From CAYLXP01 sp964387425 (lineage in GTDB: Bacteria; Verrucomicrobiota; Kiritimatiellia; UBA8416), in contig CAYLXP010000148.1 in NCBI GenBank assembly GCA_964387425.1, forward strand, positions 1 to 12,967: a stretch of 12,967 bases of DNA. The letters run 5' to 3'. Below, one piece after another: positions 1 through 5,694 of this stretch. A program made the translations under genes and the position numbers. Position 1 is the stretch's first letter. Each line of letters begins with the position of its first letter. The notes under the pieces were generated by a model that worked only from the letters and a program-made list of their open reading frames with translations, searched no databases and was not told where the DNA came from.

Positions 1-587
1 GTGATCAGCCAGCGCGGGCTCTCGGGAATGGAGAAACAGAAGACCGAGTAGAGCAGCGCCGGTATGGCTTCCACGCCCATCATCCAACGCCAGGCGATCT
101 CCGGATTCAGATACTTGCCGAGAACGAAGTTCGAGGCGAAGGCCACGAGAATGCCGAAAACGATATTGAACTGGAACAGGCCGGCCAGATGACCACGACG
201 CGAGGCCGGGGAGATCTCGGAGATGTAGAGTGGCGATGCGACCGTAGCCACACCAACGCCAATACCACCGATCAAACGGGAGATCATGAAGAACGGGGAG
301 TTCGGTGCAATGGCCGACCCCACGGCGGAGACGAAGTAGAGTACACCAATGGAGAGCAGCGTCTTGCGCCGACCAAACTTCTCGGTCGGCCAGCCGCCCA
401 ATAGCGATCCTGCGACCGTACCCCACAATGCCGCGCTCATGTTCAGACCATGCATAAACGGAGTGAGATTCCAAATCTCCTGGATCTTCTGCTCCGCACC
501 GGAAATGACAATCGTATCGAACCCGAACAGAAACCCGGCCAATGCGGACGTCAACGCCCAGAAGAATAGTCGCCTGTTGTGCTGCAT
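1..587 (-). CDS. MFS sugar porter family transporter, partial (C-terminus beyond the left edge)
   Basis: Inner-membrane sugar importer of the sugar porter (XylE/AraE/GLUT) family. The first 195 residues are visible, about 40% of the usual 450-500; the frame is open to base 1. Seen: a TM1 with 'GFLFGFDT' followed by 'VISGA', the motif-A loop 'GRRK' after TM2, 'SPLYISEISPASRRG' after TM4, 'WRWM' near TM6 and, at residues 188-194, 'PESPRWL', the family signature that closes the N-terminal half. The ATG at 587-585 is preceded by GAGGGG (595-600) seven bases upstream. It is divergent from the GntR/LacI-type regulator at 706, so it is probably that regulator's target. The substrate is not readable from this half; pentose or hexose uptake by proton symport is the family norm. 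Confidence 0.93.
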   Translation of the reverse strand, partial: MQHNRRLFFWALTSALAGFLFGFDTIVISGAEQKIQEIWNLTPFMHGLNMSAALWGTVAGSLLGGWPTEKFGRRKTLLSIGVLYFVSAVGSAIAPNSPFFMISRLIGGIGVGVATVASPLYISEISPASRRGHLAGLFQFNIVFGILVAFASNFVLGKYLNPEIAWRWMMGVEAIPALLYSVFCFSIPESPRWLI

Positions 588-625
588 GCTCGCCCCCCTC
601 TCCAGTTAATGCCATTTGGTGACAT

Positions 626-704
626 TTACATTTCAGCTACTGATTCGATTATCTACTATAGGATTTAGCTTTACCGCCGAACAGTTACATTGTAGTTACA
701 TTTC
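626..704. promoter_or_regulatory. Divergent control region with AraR-like operator candidate
   Basis: The intergenic region (588-705) contains TTACAT half-sites at 626-631, 685-690 and 696-701; the first and third extend to an identical 9-mer TTACATTTC (626-634, 696-704). TGTAGTTACA (691-700) has inverted TGTA/TACA arms, and the 16 bases 688-703 match the B. subtilis AraR box (ATTTGTACGTACAAAT, from memory) at 11 positions. TTACATTGTA at 685-694 adds an overlapping TACA/TGTA pair. Back-to-back -10-like hexamers, TACTAT (plus, 654-659) and TATAGT (minus, 660-655), lie between the sites, but I find no convincing -35 for either. The layout fits autorepression of the regulator plus repression of the transporter, perhaps by looping between sites 70 bases apart. 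Operator function is inferred. Confidence 0.5.
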
Positions 705-705
705 C

Positions 706-1770
706 ATGAAGCGAAAATACATTGAGATCTTCGAGGCCCTGGAGGATGAAATCCGGTCAGGCATTTACTCCGAAGGCAGCCTCCTTCCGACCGAATTGGA
801 GCTGTGCGAACGCTTTGGCGCCTCCCGGCCTACCGTCGCCAAAGCGCTGGACATGCTGCGCCGGAAGAAGGCAATCGACCGCTGCGCCGGCTTCGGCACG
901 GTTGTGTTACAGTCGGAACTGACCCGGGGAAAGCCCATCGGTCTGCTTATCCCTCGTCTCGGAGAAACCGAGATCTTTGAACCGATCTGCGCGGCCATCG
1001 AGCGTGCGGGGGCAGAGTACCACATGCAGCCCATTCGTCCCCCATCCTACGCGGGAGATGTGGCGGAGACAGCCGAACGCCTCTGCCGCCGCTACATCAA
1101 CGAGAGTGTCTCGGGCGTCTTCTTCACCCCTGTCGAACACGTGGCCGACAGCGAACAACTCAACCTGTCCATTCTCACGCGTCTCAAGGAGGCCGGCATC
1201 CCCGTTGTCCTACTGGACCGGGACGTGGTCGATTGGCCCGGCCAGACCCAGCATGATCTCATCGGCATCGACAATATCCAGGCAGGATTTGTGGTTGCAA
1301 CTCACCTGGTGGACCGGGGCTGCGAGCACATCGTTTTCGCAGCTCGCCCGGAACCAGCCATGACGGTGCAGCTGCGGATCATGGGATGCCGCGAGGCACT
1401 GCTGCAGTCTGGGCGCGACCCGGAGTCATTGATCGTTCAAGACTTGCCGGACGGCACTTCTTCGGACGCCATCATGGAGCATCAGCCAGACGGGCTTATC
1501 TGCGCCAACGACGCCACGGCAGCAGAACTGATGCGTCAGCTCATTGACCGTGGCGTATCCGTTCCCGAACAGCTGAAGGTGGCGGCCTTTGACGACGTCA
1601 AGTACGCCTCTCTCCTCAGCGCACCGCTCACCACCTATCGCCAGCCATGCGAGGACATCGGAAGCACTGCCGTCGATGTCATGATGCTCCGCATCGAACA
1701 TCCGGCAGCCGCCCCGCGACGCATCACCCTGCAAGGCGAGCTCATCATCCGCGCATCGACGGCGGGATAG
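706..1770 (+). CDS. GntR/LacI-hybrid transcriptional repressor (AraR-type architecture)
   Basis: Cytoplasmic sugar-responsive transcription factor, 354 residues. Residues 4-68 are a GntR winged helix ('EGSLLPTE' at 23-30, then 'FGASRPTVAKALDML' as the recognition region, then the wing 'GFGTVV'). Residues 77-350 are a LacI-type periplasmic-binding-like effector domain: 'IPVVLLDRD' (165-173), 'IGIDN' (186-190), 'DGLICANDATA' (262-272), 'KVAAFDDVKYASLLS' (291-305) and 'PLTTYRQP'. I chose the ATG at 706 because the family alignment begins at 'MKRKYIEI'; an upstream in-frame ATG at 616 would add 30 unrelated residues. No clear Shine-Dalgarno precedes either. It is divergent from a sugar porter and convergent with the sulfatase run. 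The hybrid fold is that of AraR, but many PVC homologues exist, so arabinose is only one possible effector. Confidence 0.93.
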   Translation: MKRKYIEIFEALEDEIRSGIYSEGSLLPTELELCERFGASRPTVAKALDMLRRKKAIDRCAGFGTVVLQSELTRGKPIGLLIPRLGETEIFEPICAAIERAGAEYHMQPIRPPSYAGDVAETAERLCRRYINESVSGVFFTPVEHVADSEQLNLSILTRLKEAGIPVVLLDRDVVDWPGQTQHDLIGIDNIQAGFVVATHLVDRGCEHIVFAARPEPAMTVQLRIMGCREALLQSGRDPESLIVQDLPDGTSSDAIMEHQPDGLICANDATAAELMRQLIDRGVSVPEQLKVAAFDDVKYASLLSAPLTTYRQPCEDIGSTAVDVMMLRIEHPAAAPRRITLQGELIIRASTAG

Positions 1771-1819
1771 AGAGCAACACAGCCGCGAAAAGGCACAAGA
1801 AGCGCAAAAGGTCTTGAGG

Positions 1820-3343
1820 CTACTTGCGCAGTCCCTCTCCATCGACCAGCCGCTTCAACTGATCGGCCATGGCCGCGGCCTTCTCCGGATACTTGCTGAC
1901 AACGTTGTCTGCCTCACTCGGGTCCGATGCCAGGTTGTAGAGACTCCCTCTTGCAGGTTTGCCCCTGGACTTCCCATGGGCAATGTACTTCCAGCTCCCC
2001 ACACGCAGAGCGCGGGTCGATCTGGATTCTTCGATCATAAACGGAAGCCCTCCCTCGTCATCTCCGAGAAGAGCTGCCAGCGTATTCCGGCTGTCGCGTG
2101 CTTCGTCTTCGGGCAACTCCAACTTCAGCAGCGCGGCAAACGAGGCCAGGAAGTCGACCTGGTTCACTAGCGCATCGGAAACGCCCGGCTTAATGCGCGC
2201 CGGCCAGCGAACGATGAACGGCACGCGGGTCCCGCCTTCGTAGATCTGGTACTTCCCGCCGCGCCAGATACCGGAACCGTCATGACCGCCGTCCGCCTCC
2301 TTGCTCGACGTCTTGACCGTTGTTCCATCGTCATAGCCGTCGTCGTACACGGGGCCGTTGTCGCTGGAGAAGATCACGATGGTATTGTCGGAAATGCCGT
2401 GCTCTTCCAACGCCTTCATGATCTCGCCGGTGCACCAGTCGAACTGCACCATTGCGTCGCCGCGGTAACCGAGCTTGGTCTTCCCGTGAAAACGGGGGTG
2501 TGGTGCGCGTGGAACATGAATGTCCTGCGAGGAGAAGAAGAGGAAGAACGGGGCATCCTTGTTCTCGGCAATGTAGGCCCTGGCCCGTTCCACGTAGACA
2601 TCTGCCATCGTTTCATCATCCCAGAGCGCGGCTTTGCCGCCCGCCATGTACCCGATGCGCCCGATTCCGTTGATCACGCTGTTGTTGTGACCATGACTGC
2701 TGCGGTAGTACGTCATTGCTTCAGGATCTTGTTTGCCATCCGGATAGGCCGTGCTTCCCGGCCGGTCGACCTCCTTCTTGCTCCTGCCAACAAACAGTGG
2801 ATCGTTCGGATCCAGGTTCAGCACCCGGTGCCCGAGCAGGTAGACGCAAGGCACACGGTCATTTGTCGAAGGCAGCAGGAATGAGTAGTCGAACCCGATC
2901 TCCATCGGTCCCGGTTTGACGTCGCCGTTCCAATCGGTCGGGACACCTTTCGCGCCAATCCCCAGGTGCCACTTCCCCACCACCCCGGTGTGATACCCAG
3001 CCTGCTTAAACAGCTTTGGCAAGGTCAGGATGTCTGTCGGAATGCAGAGCGGTGCGTTGGGTGCCAGGATACTGACCCCGTGCCGGAAGGCATGAATTCC
3101 GGTCAGCATCGAAAACCGCGACGGCGAGCAGGTCGCCGCCGAGCAGTGACCATCCGTGAAACGCAGTCCCCCGGCCGCCAAGCGGTCGATATTCGGCGTA
3201 GGGATCATCTTCGACCCATAGGCCCCGACATCGCCGAATCCCACGTCATCCCCGTAGATAATCACAACATTAGGCTTAGCCGCTGAGGCCACCATAGCCA
3301 ACACACACATAACACAACCGATAGCAGCAACCGCTGTTCTCAT
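1820..3343 (-). CDS. Secreted sulfatase 1 (formylglycine-dependent, S1 family)
   Basis: Exported sulfate-ester hydrolase, 507 residues. A signal peptide (about 1-21, 'CVLAMVASAA') is followed by the alkaline-phosphatase-like sulfatase fold. Seen: metal-binding 'GDD' (31-33), the formylglycine motif C72-S-P-S-R76, 'GKWHLG' (123-128), 'SSDNG' (326-330) and 'GGTRVPFIVRWP' (370-381). All usual catalytic motifs are present. The ATG at 3343 is chosen because AAGGAG lies five bases before it and the signal peptide then has a normal short n-region; an upstream ATG at 3364 also has a GGGGGAG and would add seven residues. It is the last gene of the minus-strand run, 46 bases after sulfatase 2, and converges with the regulator (49-base gap). 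The substrate is unknown; it needs an anSME or FGE encoded elsewhere. Confidence 0.95.
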   Translation of the reverse strand: MRTAVAAIGCVMCVLAMVASAAKPNVVIIYGDDVGFGDVGAYGSKMIPTPNIDRLAAGGLRFTDGHCSAATCSPSRFSMLTGIHAFRHGVSILAPNAPLCIPTDILTLPKLFKQAGYHTGVVGKWHLGIGAKGVPTDWNGDVKPGPMEIGFDYSFLLPSTNDRVPCVYLLGHRVLNLDPNDPLFVGRSKKEVDRPGSTAYPDGKQDPEAMTYYRSSHGHNNSVINGIGRIGYMAGGKAALWDDETMADVYVERARAYIAENKDAPFFLFFSSQDIHVPRAPHPRFHGKTKLGYRGDAMVQFDWCTGEIMKALEEHGISDNTIVIFSSDNGPVYDDGYDDGTTVKTSSKEADGGHDGSGIWRGGKYQIYEGGTRVPFIVRWPARIKPGVSDALVNQVDFLASFAALLKLELPEDEARDSRNTLAALLGDDEGGLPFMIEESRSTRALRVGSWKYIAHGKSRGKPARGSLYNLASDPSEADNVVSKYPEKAAAMADQLKRLVDGEGLRK

Positions 3344-3348
3344 TCTCA

Positions 3349-3354
3349 CTCCTT
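3349..3354 (-). promoter_or_regulatory. Ribosome binding site of sulfatase 1
   Basis: AAGGAG read on the minus strand, five bases before the ATG at 3343. It matches the AAGGAG of sulfatase 2 (5642-5647) and sulfatase 3 (12401-12406) and supports the shorter start over the in-frame ATG at 3364. Confidence 0.7.
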
Positions 3355-3389
3355 CGCACTTCATATGATCTCCCCCAAAGAAGGGGACA

Positions 3390-5636
3390 CTACTTGTTTT
3401 TCGTTGCAGCAGCAACAGTCAGAACGACTGCCTTGTCGGCATAGTCGATTGAAAACGCCGTTCCGTCGCCGGCCACAACCTGGCCGTTCGGATTCGCGAA
3501 CTTCCCGGTGAGCTTTCCGGCCGTTAGCACGCGAAAGCGATCGCCTTTCTTGGCCGCAAAGCCAGGAGCCGTAGTCACGGAAAGCGTCCCCGCCAGGGAT
3601 GCTTCCCCGTCAATCTTAACCTGCGTCCCATTGTTACCGCCAAGGATCATGTCGAGTTTGGCACCGCTCGAAGCATGGTAGTCGCCTGTAACAGCCATCG
3701 TGCTCGTTACGGCAAGACGTCCTGCATGGTATAGTGCGGCATCAATCGTACCCGTCCCCTCAAGGATCGCGTCTGCCAACAGATCCACATGCCGCAGAGA
3801 AGCCAGCGTGCCCCCCATCAGCATCACTTTGGCGAACGGTTTGAGGCGAATCTCGTTACGACCAGTCACCGTGCAGCCCTTGACCTCCAGGATCTGCATG
3901 GCTTTCGGTGACTTGCCGGCAAGCTCCAGGGCCAACAGCTCGAGATCTGCACGGGCAACCGCTGTATTCCCCTTGGAGCCCTTGTTATGCATCTTCGCCA
4001 CCCAGCTCACCTGGGGGGCACCGTCATCGGTGTGGTAGACGATCCCGTTGACCTCGTTCTTGTAGACGTAGTCCGACCAGTTCCCGGCCTTGGCCGTAGA
4101 CGCACCGTCTTTGCCGGTCCAATCATGGTAGGTGTTGGCAAACCCCTTCGGCTCGTCGACCCGCTCTCCCTCCAGCAGCGCGGTAAGCTCCTCGACCAGC
4201 TCCGGATTGGACGCTGAGATGTCGTTCTTCTCGGACGGGTCGGCGGCCAGGTCATAGAGCTCCAGCGATTTCTTGAGCTTAACGAGTTTCATGTTCCCAC
4301 GAATGATGGAACTACCCTTGCCGGCCTCATGGATCACAAAGTCGCGAGTCCGCCCACCATCGGCCCCCATCAGGAAAGCAGCCTGGGACATCCCGTCGAT
4401 TCCCAGGGGCGCCTCCACTCCGGCAAGCTCGCAGAACGTGGGCAGGAAATCGGTGGCATCGATGACCTTGTCCGAACTCGTTCCGGCCCGCAGCGCAGAC
4501 TTGCCATGAATCATGGCCGGCCAGCGCATGAGCATCGGGACACGAATACCGCCCTCGTAGATGGAGCCTTTGTTCTCCCGCAGATGGGCGTTCGCGTCCA
4601 TCTCCTTGATACCGCTGTTCTTGGCGCCCCCGTTGTCGGACTGGAAAATCACGAGCGTATCATCGGCGACCGAATCGGAGGTATCCCCATCTCCGTTGGG
4701 ATCTTCAAGGGCCGCCAGGATATTCCCGATGTGCGTGTCGATTCGCGTAACCATCGCAACCCATTGCTGGCCCTCCGGCGACAGTTTCCGGAACCAGGCA
4801 TCGTCCTTGTATTCAGCATCCCACTCCGGGAGCTTCGCCACCTCTTTAAAAGGGGCATGCGGAATCTGCGGGCAGAAGCACGCCAGAAACGGCGTTCCAT
4901 CTTTGTTGTACTGCTGCGCGTTCTTCCGTACGAAATCCAAGGCGCGGAATGCGTAATAGTCATCACAGTAGGCAGTGTCGGGATAGTCGGGATGGCTATG
5001 GTGTGCCGCCCGCTCCGGGTAGTCGGCGTTGCTCTCGTAATCCGACAGGTTGTTCTTAATCAACTCCAGATCGGCGTCTCCCGGCAGACAGGACCAGAGC
5101 GTCGGCTGAAAGAACGTGTGCGCCCGCACGTGGTGCAGCTCGGCCAGCACATCTTCGAAACCATGACTATTCGGCAGCGTCTGGCGATTCTGAATCACGG
5201 GGGTCGCTGTCTTCTCCTTGGACCCGCCGAACCCCCACTTACCCCAATAGCCGGTTGCGTATCCGGCCGCCTTCAAGGCGTCACCAAGGGTGACATCCTC
5301 TCTCCTCATGGCTTTCTTGGCATTATCGGGATCGTTGCGGTCGGCATAGGTGTGGCCCTGGTGGAACCCGGTCATGGATGATGACCGCGCCGGCGAGCAG
5401 ACCATGCATCCGTAGCCGCGCCGGAAATTGATGCCGGCGGTTGCAAGCGAATCAATGCTCGGGGTCTTGGCCGACGGCAGACCTTTCGCACGACGGGCAT
5501 CCTGGCCATTCGGGCCGATCGCCCCCCATCCCATATCATCCACGTAGATGTAGAGGATGTTGGGCCGGCCTTCCACCTGGAACGCCCCCGCCAAGAGAGC
5601 TAAACCGACCGTCATCGCGACTATACCAATTCTCAT
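3390..5636 (-). CDS. Secreted sulfatase 2 with C-terminal beta-helix-like extension
   Basis: Exported sulfatase of 748 residues, about 250 longer than the two others here. Signal peptide 1-23, then metal-binding 'VDD' (32-34), formylglycine motif C80-S-P-A-R84, 'QSDNGG' (332-337) and 'EGGIRVPMLMRWP' (361-373). In the usual GKWHLG position it has 'GKWGFG' (132-137): the lysine is kept but the histidine is Gly135. An acidic loop 'DPNGDGDTSD' (312-321) looks like a calcium-binding insert. The sulfatase domain ends near residue 490. Residues about 515-748 form short Gly/Val/Thr-rich strands, ending in a pattern 'GDRFRVLTAGKLTG' (698-711) and 'GTAFSIDYADKAVVLTV' (725-741) that resembles the end of autotransporter-associated beta-strand repeat regions in PVC secreted proteins. 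Start: AAGGAG five bases before the ATG at 5636. It lies 58 bases after the HzsA-like gene. Confidence 0.93.
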   Translation of the reverse strand: MRIGIVAMTVGLALLAGAFQVEGRPNILYIYVDDMGWGAIGPNGQDARRAKGLPSAKTPSIDSLATAGINFRRGYGCMVCSPARSSSMTGFHQGHTYADRNDPDNAKKAMRREDVTLGDALKAAGYATGYWGKWGFGGSKEKTATPVIQNRQTLPNSHGFEDVLAELHHVRAHTFFQPTLWSCLPGDADLELIKNNLSDYESNADYPERAAHHSHPDYPDTAYCDDYYAFRALDFVRKNAQQYNKDGTPFLACFCPQIPHAPFKEVAKLPEWDAEYKDDAWFRKLSPEGQQWVAMVTRIDTHIGNILAALEDPNGDGDTSDSVADDTLVIFQSDNGGAKNSGIKEMDANAHLRENKGSIYEGGIRVPMLMRWPAMIHGKSALRAGTSSDKVIDATDFLPTFCELAGVEAPLGIDGMSQAAFLMGADGGRTRDFVIHEAGKGSSIIRGNMKLVKLKKSLELYDLAADPSEKNDISASNPELVEELTALLEGERVDEPKGFANTYHDWTGKDGASTAKAGNWSDYVYKNEVNGIVYHTDDGAPQVSWVAKMHNKGSKGNTAVARADLELLALELAGKSPKAMQILEVKGCTVTGRNEIRLKPFAKVMLMGGTLASLRHVDLLADAILEGTGTIDAALYHAGRLAVTSTMAVTGDYHASSGAKLDMILGGNNGTQVKIDGEASLAGTLSVTTAPGFAAKKGDRFRVLTAGKLTGKFANPNGQVVAGDGTAFSIDYADKAVVLTVAAATKNK

Positions 5637-5641
5637 GCCAT

Positions 5642-5647
5642 CTCCTT
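5642..5647 (-). promoter_or_regulatory. Ribosome binding site of sulfatase 2
   Basis: AAGGAG on the minus strand, five bases before the ATG at 5636. It rules against an in-frame start ten codons upstream that would give an unlikely charged N-terminus before the signal peptide. Confidence 0.7.
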
Positions 5648-5694
5648 TTGCTGTGAAATCGTCCAAGCGCCGTGCGACACGCAGGCTATGCCCA

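Noticed and set aside
189..609. Short plus-strand open frames at the left end.
   Set aside because: They are antisense to the MFS transporter, whose frame is open to the window edge and carries family signatures.
640..666. Divergent promoters for the transporter and regulator around TACTATA.
   Set aside because: Good -10-like hexamers overlap on both strands, but no -35 at 16-18 bases matches more than half of the consensus, so I do not call them as separate promoters.
1771..1830. Possible terminator between the convergent regulator and sulfatase 1: GCGCAA (1802-1807) pairs with TTGCGC (1824-1829).
   Set aside because: The stem is only six bases, one arm lies in the sulfatase coding end and there is no T-run after it on either strand. 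The A/G-rich filler with repeated CGCGAAAA/CGCAAAAG is suggestive but too short to call a repeat.
4329..5381. Long plus-strand open frame (350 codons) opposite sulfatase 2.
   Set aside because: It is antisense to a gene with complete catalytic motifs, has no ribosome site and reads as low-complexity Arg/Val/Gly-rich protein; a by-product of GC-rich coding sequence.
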